DNA from: Bifidobacterium saguinibicoloris
GTDB lineage: Bacteria; Actinomycetota; Actinomycetes; Actinomycetales; Bifidobacteriaceae
Assembly: GCF_019331725.1 (NCBI RefSeq)
Contig: NZ_JAHBBF010000021.1
Coordinates: 1 to 35,097, forward strand
Reading direction: 5' to 3'
Length of the DNA: 35,097 bases
A model generated the notes under the pieces. That model made no database searches, had not been told where the DNA came from, and saw nothing but the letters and a program-made list of their open reading frames with translations. Below, in pieces: positions 16,071 to 23,912 of this stretch; within the stretch, counting starts at the first letter, position 1, and each line of letters opens with the position of its first letter. A program made the position numbers and the translations under genes.

Positions 16071-17345
16071 ATGCTTGATTCCCCTGTGCCGTCGTTCATC
16101 GTCTCCTCGGTGTTCGGCGTGATCGGCGTCGCCATTGTCCTCGCCGTGGCGTTGTTCCTCATCGACCACATCGAACCGGTGGTGGAGCGTCTGCTGGGAG
16201 GGGCGTCCCTCGTCGAATGGCTCGGCAACCACGTGGGCGGGAGGTTGCGGCGCTGGCGCCGTTCCAAGGCGGACGACGACGTGGACGACGGCCTGGACGC
16301 GTCGGCCGAATCGCTGCTCTCCATCCTTTCGAGCGCGTCCCTGGTGGTCGACACCGACGACGAGGTGGTGCGGGCGAACCCGCAGGCCTACCGTTTCGGC
16401 ATCATGGAGGACGACCGCATCGTCGACGCGAAGGTGCTCGAGGCGGTGCACGCCGTGCGCGAGCACGGCGGCAGGCGCCGGTTCGACCTGGAGACGCAGA
16501 CCCCCGAGCGGTTCGTCTCGTCCCGTGCGTCCGACGACGGCGAGGGGACGTCGGCGAAGGGCGTGAAGCGGCCGAACTGGCTGAAGGTGACGGTGGGACG
16601 CGTCAACGAGCGGTTCGTCGTGGTCCTGTTCGACGACGTGAGCGAGACCGTCCGGTTCGCGCAGATCCGCGATTCGTTCATCGTGAACGTGTCCGAGCAG
16701 CTGCTGGAGCCGACGAAGGCGTTGGGGCGGCTGGCGGACCGGCTGGAGCATGAGCGTCCGGATCCGGAGCAGGTCCGGGCCGACGCGCGCGAGGTGCGTA
16801 CCGCCAGCAACCATCTCAACCATATGGTCTCCGATCTGCTGCTGCTCATCAAGGCGCAGGAGCCGATCACGCCGTCCGCCGCGAACCGTCTGAACGTGAT
16901 GGAGCAGCTGAAGGCCGTGACCGCGCCGCTCATGCCCCAGGCGGAGCGGGCGGGCGTGGGATTGCGCGTCGAGGGCGACGGGAAACTCGTCATCAACGGC
17001 GACCGGGGGCAGATCCGCACGGCCGTGACCAAGCTGGTGGAGAACGCCATCGCCTATTCGCCGCGTGGCGCGGTGGTCAGCGTGTCGTCCGGTCTGGACG
17101 AGACGGGCACGCATGCGGTGATCCGCGTCATCGACCAGGGCAAGGGCATCGCGAAATCGGAGCAGTCGCGCATCTTCGAGCGGTTCTACCGGGGCGTGGA
17201 CCAGAGCGAGCGCACCGCGGACGGCGTGGGGCTCGGCCTGTCCATCGTCAAGCATGTGGCGCTGACGCACCACGGCACGGTCACGGTGTGGTCCGCTCCC
17301 GGCCAGGGCAGCACGTTCAGTCTCGTCCTGCCACTGGCCCGATAG
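16071..17345 (+). CDS. SenX3-like sensor kinase lacking the phosphoacceptor histidine
   Basis: 424 residues. One strong N-terminal membrane helix (~8-31) and a second weakly hydrophobic stretch are followed by a PAS-like segment (LLSILSSASLVVDTDDEVV, ~85-190). The dimerisation helix then reads FIVNVSEQLLEPTKAL where SenX3/PhoR proteins have S-H-E-L-(K/R)-T-P: the catalytic His is Glu209. The ATP-binding domain is intact, with N-box LVENAIAYSP (N325), G1 DQGKGI (~355), FERFYRG, and G2 GVGLGLSIVKH (~385). Position beside phoU and gpm matches mycobacterial senX3, but no response regulator follows. It may be a phosphate sensor that signals without His autophosphorylation, or one that acts through a partner kinase. 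Confidence 0.88.
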   Translation: MLDSPVPSFIVSSVFGVIGVAIVLAVALFLIDHIEPVVERLLGGASLVEWLGNHVGGRLRRWRRSKADDDVDDGLDASAESLLSILSSASLVVDTDDEVVRANPQAYRFGIMEDDRIVDAKVLEAVHAVREHGGRRRFDLETQTPERFVSSRASDDGEGTSAKGVKRPNWLKVTVGRVNERFVVVLFDDVSETVRFAQIRDSFIVNVSEQLLEPTKALGRLADRLEHERPDPEQVRADAREVRTASNHLNHMVSDLLLLIKAQEPITPSAANRLNVMEQLKAVTAPLMPQAERAGVGLRVEGDGKLVINGDRGQIRTAVTKLVENAIAYSPRGAVVSVSSGLDETGTHAVIRVIDQGKGIAKSEQSRIFERFYRGVDQSERTADGVGLGLSIVKHVALTHHGTVTVWSAPGQGSTFSLVLPLAR

Positions 17346-17409
17346 GTGCGTTCCGGCGCGTTCCCCGTCCTGGTCCCGTTTTGATTCCGTCCTGTCCGGG
17401 CGGGCGCGG

Positions 17410-17667
17410 CTACTGGCCGAGCCGGCGGTAGTCCCAGCGGTCGAAATGCTCCCAGATGAGCATGAGCACGCCGATGGTCACACCGGCGCCGCAGACGGTG
17501 ATCGCCTCGCCCACCGGGAAGTCCAGCGCGTTGAGGACGAGGCAGACGATGAGGGCGAGGCTCCAGAGCGCGGTGCCGGCGAGGAACACGGTGCGCAGGT
17601 CCACGCGCACCGGTTTGGGGGCGGGGCGGCGCACGGCCGGGTCGATGATCGGGGCGATCCTCAGCAT
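17410..17667 (-). CDS. DUF2530-family small membrane protein
   Basis: 85 residues from the ATG at 17667, which has GGAGG 5 nt upstream; ATGs at 17679 and further up are possible but the first overlaps the ribosome-binding site. Two hydrophobic helices (~30-50 and ~56-76) follow the VRVDLRTVFLAGTALWSLAL pattern typical of DUF2530, a small actinobacterial membrane family of unknown function. The C-terminal WEHFDRWDYRRLG is basic and would be cytoplasmic. It converges on the sensor kinase gene with a 64-bp gap in which no terminator hairpin is evident. Confidence 0.8.
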   Translation of the reverse strand: MLRIAPIIDPAVRRPAPKPVRVDLRTVFLAGTALWSLALIVCLVLNALDFPVGEAITVCGAGVTIGVLMLIWEHFDRWDYRRLGQ

Positions 17668-17754
17668 CGCATCCTCCATTCGTGTAGGTTCTGTGTATGT
17701 CCGATTATGGTGCGGCATGCCGTCCGGGCGCGCCGCACCCGTCATGGCGTCCGT

Positions 17755-18897
17755 CTACAGATGCTCGACAACGTAGTCGATGCACTTGGTGAGCGCCACC
17801 ACGTCCGAGGGCTCCACCGAGGGGAACACGCCGATGCGCAGCTGGTTGCGTCCCAGCTTGCGGTATCCGGCGGTGTCCACGATGCCGTTCTCGCGCAGTG
17901 CGGCGACGACGGCCGTGGCGCTGACCGCGTCGTCGAGGTCGATGGTGACGACGGCGCGGGACCGCGCCGCCTCGTCGGCGACGAACGGATGCGCGTATTC
18001 CGAACGTTCCGCCCACGAGTACAGCAGGGACGCCGACTTCGCGCAGCGGGCCGTCGCCCAGTCCATGCCGCCGTTGTCGTTGAGCCAGCGGATCTGGTTC
18101 TCCATCATGATGAGCGTGGCCACGGCCGGCGTGTTCAGCGTCTGGTTCTTGCGGGAGTTGGACAGCGCCTTCGTCAGCGAGAGGAACGGCGGCACCCAGC
18201 GGCTCGCGCCGGGCAGTCCCGCGTTCGATTCGATGCGTTCGGCGCGTTCGACGGCGGCGGGGGAGAGGATGGCCACCCACAGGCCGCCGTCCGAGCCGAA
18301 CGCCTTCTGCGGTGAGAAGTAATAGGCGTCGGTCCGGTTCACGTCGACGGGCAGCGCGCCGGCGGCCGACGTGCCGTCGACCAGCGTGAGCGCGCCCTGC
18401 TCCACGCTGCCGGGCACGCGGTCCACGGGGGCGGCCACGCCGGTGGAGGTCTCGTTGTGCGCCCAGCAGTACGCGTCGACGTCCTCCGTCCACTCGGGAA
18501 GCCGGTATGTGCCCGGCTCGCCCTCGTAGACCGCGGGGTCCTCGAGGAACGGGGCGTTCGCCGCGGAGGCGGCGAACTTGGCGCTGAACGAGCCGTAGGC
18601 ACCGAACGCCGCGCGGCGGGTGATCAGCGAGGCGCAGGCGATCTCCCAGAAGCAGCTGGCGCCGCCGTTGCCCAAGGCGACCTCATAGCCGTCGGGCAGC
18701 GAGAAGAAGGCGCGCAGTCCCTCGCGGATGGATCCGACGACCTGGCGGACCGGCGTCTGCCGGTGCGAGGTGCCGAGCAGCGTGCGGGCACCGGCCTCGA
18801 GCGCGGCGACCTGCTCGGGGCGGATCTTGCTGGGGCCGGAGCCGAATCGTCCGTCCTCGGGCAGCATGTCTTGGGGGATGTTCACAGAATTGGCCAT
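17755..18897 (-). CDS. serC: Phosphoserine aminotransferase
   Basis: 380 residues, a PLP-dependent class V aminotransferase that converts 3-phosphohydroxypyruvate and glutamate to phosphoserine in serine synthesis. Seen are the N-terminal FGSGPSKIRPEQ, GTSHRQTPVRQVV, GNGGASCFWEIAC, AHNETSTGV, VDGTSAAGALP, and the PLP lysine in YYFSPQKAFGSDGG. This is the actinobacterial SerC type. The ATG at 18897 lacks a Shine-Dalgarno sequence but has TAAGGT 8 nt upstream, consistent with a leaderless mRNA. The gene is divergent from the CHAP gene. The long open frame upstream of 18897 is antisense to the CHAP gene and is not part of serC. Confidence 0.96.
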   Translation of the reverse strand: MANSVNIPQDMLPEDGRFGSGPSKIRPEQVAALEAGARTLLGTSHRQTPVRQVVGSIREGLRAFFSLPDGYEVALGNGGASCFWEIACASLITRRAAFGAYGSFSAKFAASAANAPFLEDPAVYEGEPGTYRLPEWTEDVDAYCWAHNETSTGVAAPVDRVPGSVEQGALTLVDGTSAAGALPVDVNRTDAYYFSPQKAFGSDGGLWVAILSPAAVERAERIESNAGLPGASRWVPPFLSLTKALSNSRKNQTLNTPAVATLIMMENQIRWLNDNGGMDWATARCAKSASLLYSWAERSEYAHPFVADEAARSRAVVTIDLDDAVSATAVVAALRENGIVDTAGYRKLGRNQLRIGVFPSVEPSDVVALTKCIDYVVEHL

Positions 18898-18905
18898 GGC
18901 CACAC

Positions 18906-18911
18906 ACCTTA
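18906..18911 (-). promoter_or_regulatory. -10 box of serC, leaderless type
   Basis: TAAGGT on the minus strand, 8 nt before the serC ATG, with no ribosome-binding site between. Confidence 0.6.
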
Positions 18912-18989
18912 GCCGCCCATGCGGATGGACGGGGTGCGCGGCCGTATTCCGAACCTCGGCGCGTGGCCGTATGCCGGGCCGCACTGAGG

Positions 18990-19038
18990 GTCGAACCGGT
19001 TCGACACCCCTGGGTGATTTGGCCGAAGACCCTAGGGG
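18990..19038. promoter_or_regulatory. Palindrome and inverted repeat around the CHAP -35 region
   Basis: Positions 18990-19005 are a perfect 16-bp palindrome, GTCGAACCGGTTCGAC. Next to it CCCCTGGGT (19007-19015) and ACCCTAGGGG (19029-19038) form an inverted repeat with one bulge, with the -35 box in its loop. A DNA-binding regulator of the CHAP gene, the divergent serC gene, or both is plausible. Confidence 0.5.
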
Positions 19039-19048
19039 GATGTAAGGT
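19019..19048 (+). promoter_or_regulatory. Promoter of the CHAP gene
   Basis: TTGGCC (-35), 18-bp spacer and TAAGGT (-10) with TG upstream. The leader is ~60 nt and carries AAGGAG before the ATG at 19117. Confidence 0.6.
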
Positions 19049-19116
19049 ATCGCATTGTGAAGGCGAATGACGCCGGCTGCAGAGGCGTCGTCCCAACCCC
19101 CAAGGAGTATCGAAGT

Positions 19117-20124
19117 ATGAGGCATGCTGCGCATAAAGCCACCAACGGTACCGTTCGCCGCAACGGATCGAACGGGGCCGGGGGGCTGTTCACGGCCGCG
19201 CGCGGCTCGCATTCCTACCGGAGCGTCCGCACCATGCAGATGGTGGAGGGTGGCGGCGCCGTGCTCGGTCTCGAGCCGGCCGTCGCACAGAAGCTCAACG
19301 AGATCGCCCCGATGACCCGCCGCTCCATCCGAGAGGCCGCCAAGGCCGCCGAACGCCGCAATTTCATCATGGGATCCGCGTCCCTCGCCGCGCTGGCCGG
19401 CACCGCCGCCACCGCCGTGGCCTTCGCCAGCCCCGACGACGTCGACATGCCGCTCGCCGACGACCCGACCACCACCACGCAGATCCAGCACGTCGCCGCC
19501 GCCTCCCGTTCCGACGCGCGCACCCCGCTCGAGGACACCGCCGCCGAATCCTCCACCGCCGCGGATACGACGACGGACCGTACCGCCACGTCCGTGGACG
19601 ACTCCCAGACCCAGCAGACCACGAACAACGGTTCCTGGACGCTCGGCGCCGACAGCACCGAACTCGATTCCAAGCTCATGTCCCGTTCCCTGGCGAACAA
19701 CGAGAACGTCGCCAAGCTCATGGACCAGGACGCCGACCTGCTGCCCGCCGGATTCGACCCGAACCACGCCACGGGCGACGTCGGTCTCGCCTACGAGTTC
19801 TCCCAGTGCACCTGGTGGGCGTACACGCGCCGCCAGCAGCTGGGCCTGCCCGTCGGCTCGCACTTCGGCAACGGCGCCCAGTGGGCCGCCAGCGCCAAGG
19901 CGCTCGGCTACTGGGTGGACAACACGCCTCGCCACGTCGGCGACATCATGGTGTTCCGCACCGGGCAGGAAGGCGCCAGCGCCGTGTACGGCCACGTGGC
20001 CATCGTGGAGAGCATCAACCCGGACGGCTCCGTCACCACCTCCGAATGCGGCTCCTCGCTGCAGGGGCGCACCGTCTCCCGCACGTTCACGAACGTCTCC
20101 GACTTCCAGTACATCCACTACTGA
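19117..20124 (+). CDS. CHAP-domain peptidoglycan hydrolase, membrane-anchored or Tat-like signal
   Basis: 335 residues from the ATG at 19117 (AAGGAG 9 nt upstream). An ~80-residue polar N-terminus precedes RRNFIMGSASLAALAG (~80-95) and a hydrophobic stretch to ~104. This could be a signal anchor, or a twin-arginine signal if translation starts lower, at the ATG of MTRRSIREA (Met66). A Thr/Ser/Asp-rich linker (~105-215) leads to the C-terminal CHAP domain with catalytic Cys231 in FSQCTWWAY and His293 in YGHVAIVE. CHAP enzymes cleave amide bonds in peptidoglycan, here probably during cell separation or wall turnover. It is followed by an NlpC/P60 enzyme gene in the same direction. Confidence 0.9.
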   Translation: MRHAAHKATNGTVRRNGSNGAGGLFTAARGSHSYRSVRTMQMVEGGGAVLGLEPAVAQKLNEIAPMTRRSIREAAKAAERRNFIMGSASLAALAGTAATAVAFASPDDVDMPLADDPTTTTQIQHVAAASRSDARTPLEDTAAESSTAADTTTDRTATSVDDSQTQQTTNNGSWTLGADSTELDSKLMSRSLANNENVAKLMDQDADLLPAGFDPNHATGDVGLAYEFSQCTWWAYTRRQQLGLPVGSHFGNGAQWAASAKALGYWVDNTPRHVGDIMVFRTGQEGASAVYGHVAIVESINPDGSVTTSECGSSLQGRTVSRTFTNVSDFQYIHY

Positions 20125-20205
20125 TCCACACATTCCCGAACAATCCGTCACAACCGCACATCACGGCGTGTCGCCTGTCATTCCCCTAAGGGAGAACGTC
20201 AGGGT

Positions 20206-20235
20206 TTGGCGGCTGTTACCTGCGGATGGTACGGT
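20206..20235 (+). promoter_or_regulatory. Promoter of the NlpC/P60 gene
   Basis: TTGGCG (-35), 18-bp spacer and TACGGT (-10) preceded by TGG. The ATG at 20245 follows 9 nt after the -10 box, so the mRNA would have almost no leader. The layout mirrors that of the CHAP promoter. Confidence 0.6.
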
Positions 20236-20244
20236 GGTGAACCG

Positions 20245-20988
20245 ATGAATACCTTTACGAAGACTGCATCCATGATTCTCGCCGGGGCCGCGTGCGTCGC
20301 CACCCTGGTCACCGTCGCGCCCGCGGCCACCGCCGCGGACCAGCCGAGCGTCGTTTCCTCCGAACGCTCGTTCCCGAAGACCGCCGCCGCCCGCAAGGAC
20401 GTGCTCAAGGAAGCCACCTCCACCGATGTGGAGCAGGATTCCAACTGGGGCGGCATCGAATCCCTCGACGTGCCGAAGACCAAGTCCCAGGCCGAGAAGG
20501 ACGCCGAAGCCAAGGCCGAGCAGGAGCGTCAGGCCGCCGCGGCCGCCGCCGCGAGCCGTTCCGCCTCCCGCCAGTCCCTGTCCTCGTCCTCCTCTTCGAC
20601 CTCCGCGTCCACGTCCGCCAAGGCCATCGAGGCGCCTACCAGCTCCAACGGTTCCGGCCTCGTCTCCTACGCCCTCCAGTTCCAGGGCATCCCGTACGTC
20701 TACGGCGGCACCACCACGGCCGGCTTCGACTGCTCCGGCTTCACCCAGTACGTGTTCGCCCAGTTCGGCATCAGCCTGCCGCGCACCGACGCCCAGCAGC
20801 GTGCGTGGGCGCAGGCCAACGGCACGCTCGTGAGCAACCCGCAGCCCGGCGACCTCATGTGGAAGCCCGGCCACGTCGGCATCTACGCCGGCAACGGCAT
20901 GATGGTCCACGCCACCAAGCCCGGCGACACCGTGCGCTACGCCCCGGTGTACAGCAGCTCCTTCGAGTACTACCGCATCCTCAAGTAG
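20245..20988 (+). CDS. Secreted NlpC/P60 peptidoglycan endopeptidase
   Basis: 247 residues from the ATG at 20245; an ATG 13 codons upstream overlaps the promoter and would bury the signal peptide. A classical signal peptide (~1-33) ends at TAATAAD. A charged, probably helical stretch (KSQAEKDAEAKAEQERQ) and a Ser-rich linker (~112-135) lead to the NlpC/P60 domain with Cys163 in FDCSGFTQYVF and His210 in PGHVGIYAG. The family cuts D-Glu to diamino-acid links in peptide stems. Placed after the CHAP gene, it likely shares a role in daughter-cell separation, as RipA-type proteins do in other actinobacteria. Confidence 0.93.
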   Translation: MNTFTKTASMILAGAACVATLVTVAPAATAADQPSVVSSERSFPKTAAARKDVLKEATSTDVEQDSNWGGIESLDVPKTKSQAEKDAEAKAEQERQAAAAAAASRSASRQSLSSSSSSTSASTSAKAIEAPTSSNGSGLVSYALQFQGIPYVYGGTTTAGFDCSGFTQYVFAQFGISLPRTDAQQRAWAQANGTLVSNPQPGDLMWKPGHVGIYAGNGMMVHATKPGDTVRYAPVYSSSFEYYRILK

Positions 20989-21044
20989 TCCGCCGGCCGC
21001 CACGGCCGCACCGATTCCGCCAGCAGTCTTCGACGGAAGATGAA

Positions 21045-21078
21045 GAACGGCGCCCTTCCCGCGGGGAGGGCGCCGTTC
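21045..21078 (+). terminator. Terminator after the NlpC/P60 gene
   Basis: A 12-bp stem GAACGGCGCCCT with its complement, extended by CCCGCGGG after one mismatch. It lies 56 bp past the stop codon and lacks a clear U-tract. Confidence 0.7.
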
Positions 21079-21222
21079 TCGTATCCGGGCACCCCCGGGA
21101 CATGCCGGTCGCGAACTTTCGTGTCGGTTGCCGGACCAAACGCCCGGTGCGGGGTATCCTTGGAAGGCACAGGGGAGCGACGACGCCTACGCGCCGCCGC
21201 AGTGACTGTCAAGGAGGTCGTC

Positions 21223-22251
21223 ATGATCAATGACAAGGCTATTCTCGTCGGAGTTGACGGGTCGAACGCCAGCTACAAGGCCGCATGGTGGGCGGCCAAC
21301 TACGCCAAGCACGCGGGGCTCACGCTGCAGATCGTCTGCGCCTACTCGCTGCCCAGCTACGCCGCGGTGAGCTTCGATGCCACCTACACCGCCATGGGGG
21401 ACGACAACGCGGCCCATTCCGACGCCCAGGAGATCCTCTCCAAGGCGAAGGCCATCGCGGACGAGCAGGGCGTCGAGGCGGCCACGCTCATCGTCACCGG
21501 CGATCCGGCGTCCGTCTTCGTGGAGCTGAGCCGCAACTACAACCTCATCGTCATAGGCAACCGCGGCAAGGGCGGACTGGCCGAACGCCTGCTCGGCACC
21601 ACGTCCTCCTCGTTGCCCGCCTACGCGTACTGCCCGATCGTCGTCGTGCCCTACACCGACGACGACGGCAACCTCATGCACCTCAACAACACCATCACCA
21701 AGGTCGCCGTCGGCTCCGACGAATCCAAGTGGGGGCTCAAGGCCCTCGAGATCTCCGCGGACTTCGCGCACGCGTGGGGCGCCGAGCTCGACGTGATCTC
21801 CGCCGCGCCGCAGGTCAAGGGCGCCGACGACGCCGTCTATGAGTCCTACATGGAGGATCTCGAAACCCGCGTCAAGCCGCTCGAGGAACAGTACCCGGAC
21901 CTCGTCATCAACAAGCGCATCGTGCCCGGCTCCGCCGTGGACACGCTCACCAAGGCCAGCTACGACCACGACGTCGTCGTCGTGGGCTCCCGCGGCCGCG
22001 GCGGCTTCACCGGCCTGCTCCTCGGCTCCATCAGCCAGGGGCTGCTGCAGCATGCGGCCGGACCGGTCTATGTGGTGCCCCGCAAGTACGTCGAGGCCGC
22101 CGAATCCCGTCTCGACACCGTGCCGGGCTCCCCGGCCGAGGTCAAGCCGAAGCCGCTCGACGACATCAGCGGCGTCGAGGAGGTCCCCGTGCCCACGGCC
22201 GAACCCGAGGTGGCGCGGAAGATCGAGCAGACCATCGATCCCGAACACTGA
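21223..22251 (+). CDS. Tandem-domain universal stress protein (UspA family)
   Basis: 342 residues with two Usp domains (~5-150 and ~162-293). Each has the ATP-binding signature G-x2-G-x9-G-(S/T): GNRGKGGLAERLLGTTS and GSRGRGGFTGLLLGSIS. This is the ATP-binding class of Usp, used in stress and stationary-phase survival. An acidic, Pro-rich tail of ~45 residues follows. The start at 21223 has AAGGAGG 6 nt upstream. TATCCT at 21155-21160 may be the -10 box, giving a ~55-nt leader. It stands as a single gene with terminators on both sides. Confidence 0.94.
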   Translation: MINDKAILVGVDGSNASYKAAWWAANYAKHAGLTLQIVCAYSLPSYAAVSFDATYTAMGDDNAAHSDAQEILSKAKAIADEQGVEAATLIVTGDPASVFVELSRNYNLIVIGNRGKGGLAERLLGTTSSSLPAYAYCPIVVVPYTDDDGNLMHLNNTITKVAVGSDESKWGLKALEISADFAHAWGAELDVISAAPQVKGADDAVYESYMEDLETRVKPLEEQYPDLVINKRIVPGSAVDTLTKASYDHDVVVVGSRGRGGFTGLLLGSISQGLLQHAAGPVYVVPRKYVEAAESRLDTVPGSPAEVKPKPLDDISGVEEVPVPTAEPEVARKIEQTIDPEH

Positions 22252-22302
22252 CGGACGTCGGAACCGGACGGCCCGGACGATCGGACGTCCGGCAGGACGA
22301 CG

Positions 22303-22343
22303 AAGGCTCCCGTCGCATCCTCATCGGACGCGACGGGAGCCTT
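22303..22343 (+). terminator. Terminator of the usp gene
   Basis: A 14-bp perfect stem AAGGCTCCCGTCGC with its complement, 13-nt loop, ending in TTT. It lies 51 bp after the stop. Confidence 0.8.
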
Positions 22344-22355
22344 TCCCATGCATGG

Positions 22356-22383
22356 CGGCGTGCGTCTGCGCGGACGCACGCCG
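22356..22383 (-). terminator. Terminator of the OsmC gene
   Basis: An 11-bp perfect stem CGGCGTGCGTC/GACGCACGCCG with a 6-nt loop, 9 bp beyond the OsmC stop on the minus strand. No U-tract. Confidence 0.6.
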
Positions 22384-22392
22384 GCGTGACGG

Positions 22393-22806
22393 TCAGTGCC
22401 TGACCGTCACCTCCATGCGCACCGGGGTCTCCTGCACGTACGTGTGCTTGACGGTGCAGCCCTTGTCGATGTGACGGGTGATGCGCTCCTTGAGCTTGTC
22501 GGCGTCCTCGTCGCTCAGACCCGCCTCGGAGGCGTCGACGACGACCTGCTCGCTGAAGTTGATGTACGCGTCGTTGTCGGCGTCGTACGTGCCGTCCACG
22601 ACGATCTTCGCGCCCTTGCCCTCGCCCAGCGTGTGCTCGATGGCGAACTGGCTGGACAGCGCGGCGCAGCCGGCCAGAGCGATCTTCATCAGGTCGCCGG
22701 GCGTGAACTGGCCGCGGTCCTTGCCGAACTTGATGTGCGCGCCGTCGTCGCTGAACGCGTCCCAGGAACCGTCCTTGTTGCGCTCGACCCACAGTCGCTT
22801 GCCCAT
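22393..22806 (-). CDS. OsmC/Ohr-family peroxidase
   Basis: 137 residues. The two reactive cysteines of the family are present: Cys47 in ALAGCAALS and Cys117 in DKGCTVKHT. OsmC/Ohr proteins reduce organic hydroperoxides with a thiol cofactor in the cytoplasm. The length fits the OsmC-like branch. The start at 22806 has AAGGAG 6 nt upstream. It is a single gene, divergent from thyA, with a -10 candidate TAGATT at 22858-22863. The neighbouring usp gene also concerns stress, but the two are transcribed convergently with terminators between. Confidence 0.92.
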   Translation of the reverse strand: MGKRLWVERNKDGSWDAFSDDGAHIKFGKDRGQFTPGDLMKIALAGCAALSSQFAIEHTLGEGKGAKIVVDGTYDADNDAYINFSEQVVVDASEAGLSDEDADKLKERITRHIDKGCTVKHTYVQETPVRMEVTVRH

Positions 22807-22857
22807 GCTGACTCCTTCGTGTCATCCGCGACGCGCCTGCCGCGTCGCGCTACGTCC

Positions 22858-22863
22858 AATCTA
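22858..22863 (-). promoter_or_regulatory. -10 box of the OsmC gene
   Basis: TAGATT on the minus strand, giving a leader of ~45 nt that contains the AAGGAG ribosome-binding site. Confidence 0.5.
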
Positions 22864-22965
22864 GCCCACGCCGCGCACGTGCGGCGGGGACATTCCGCCG
22901 ACGACGGACGCACGGCGCGTCGGCGTCGTGCGCCGTGCGCGAACCGCGCCCCGGACGCCTCACGC

Positions 22966-22971
22966 TACACT
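22966..22971 (+). promoter_or_regulatory. -10 box of thyA, leaderless type
   Basis: TACACT ends 7 nt before the thyA ATG at 22979, with no Shine-Dalgarno sequence. Confidence 0.68.
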
Positions 22972-22978
22972 GGGACGC

Positions 22979-23854
22979 ATGGCTTTGACGGAAGAACAAC
23001 TCGCGGCGATACGCGACCGCATCCCCGCACGACCCGACACCGACATCCCCATGCCGTACGAGGACCTCGTGCGCCGCATCCTCGAGCACGGCACCCTCAA
23101 ATCGGACCGCACCGGCACCGGCACCATCTCCCTGTTCGGCCAGCAGATCCGCTTCGACCTGTCCCACGGCGAATTCCCGCTGCTCACCACCAAGACCGTG
23201 TTCTTCAAGGGACTCGCCTACGAGCTGCTCTGGTTCCTCAAAGGCTCGACCAACGTACGCTGGCTGCAGGAGCACGGCGTGCACATCTGGGACGAATGGG
23301 CCGACGCCAACGGCGACCTCGGACCCGTCTACGGCGCCCAGTGGCGCAGCTGGCCCGCGCCCACGCCCGAGGACCCGGACCGCACCATCGACCAGATCGC
23401 CAACGTGATGGACCTCATCCGCAACCATCCCGACTCGCGCCGCATGGTCGTCTCCGCATGGAACCCCGCCGAAGTCGAGCACATGGCCCTGCCGCCCTGC
23501 CACGCGCTGTTCCAGTTCTACGTGGCGGACGGACGCCTCAGCTGCCAGCTCTACCAGCGCTCGTGCGACATGTTCCTCGGCGTGCCGTTCAACATCGCCT
23601 CCTACAGCCTGCTCACGCTGATGATGGCCCAGCAGGCCGGACTGGAACCCGGCGAATTCGTCTGGACCGGCGGCGACTGCCACGTGTACGACAACCACAT
23701 CGAACAGGTGCTCGAACAGCTCTCCCGCGATCCGTACCCGTACCCGCGGATCGCCATCGACAAGGCCGACAGCCTGTTCGACTACGCGTACGAGGACTTC
23801 CACATCATCGACTACCGCCACCACCCCACCATCAAGGCGCCCGTCGCCGTATGA
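22979..23854 (+). CDS. thyA: Thymidylate synthase
   Basis: 291 residues that methylate dUMP to dTMP with methylenetetrahydrofolate. Seen are [15 protein letters not shown] (dUMP-binding Arg), [22 protein letters not shown], the catalytic Cys174 in [33 protein letters not shown] and the C-terminal [10 protein letters not shown]. The start at 22979 is set by the TACACT box 7 nt upstream; the frame stays open to 22928 but that would overrun the promoter. Dihydrofolate reductase follows 58 bp downstream and recycles the dihydrofolate made here, though folA has its own -10 box. Confidence 0.97.
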   Translation: MALTEEQLAAIRDRIPARPDTDIPMPYEDLVRRILEHGTLKSDRTGTGTISLFGQQIRFDLSHGEFPLLTTKTVFFKGLAYELLWFLKGSTNVRWLQEHGVHIWDEWADANGDLGPVYGAQWRSWPAPTPEDPDRTIDQIANVMDLIRNHPDSRRMVVSAWNPAEVEHMALPPCHALFQFYVADGRLSCQLYQRSCDMFLGVPFNIASYSLLTLMMAQQAGLEPGEFVWTGGDCHVYDNHIEQVLEQLSRDPYPYPRIAIDKADSLFDYAYEDFHIIDYRHHPTIKAPVAV

Positions 23855-23871
23855 CGGTCGCCGTGTGACAC

Positions 23872-23877
23872 TAGACT
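23872..23877 (+). promoter_or_regulatory. -10 box of folA
   Basis: TAGACT lies 17 bp past the thyA stop. The leader to the ATG at 23913 is ~30 nt and holds AAGGAG, so folA is not leaderless even though it uses the same -10 sequence. Confidence 0.5.
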
Positions 23878-23912
23878 TCCCTCTAGTCCAACTCACCCAA
23901 GGAGTGAATGAA

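Noticed and set aside
17668..17745. Upstream extension of the DUF2530 protein
   Set aside because: The added residues show no pattern, and the ATG at 17667 has a well-placed GGAGG.
18990..19005. Possible LexA/SOS box (TCGAAC…GTTCGA)
   Set aside because: The half-sites are separated by 2 nt, whereas the actinobacterial SOS box has 4, and the flanking genes are not SOS genes.
18898..20151. The N-terminal ~420 residues of a longer serC frame
   Set aside because: This part is antisense to the CHAP gene, and serC has a standard start at 18897 with a -10 box 8 nt upstream.
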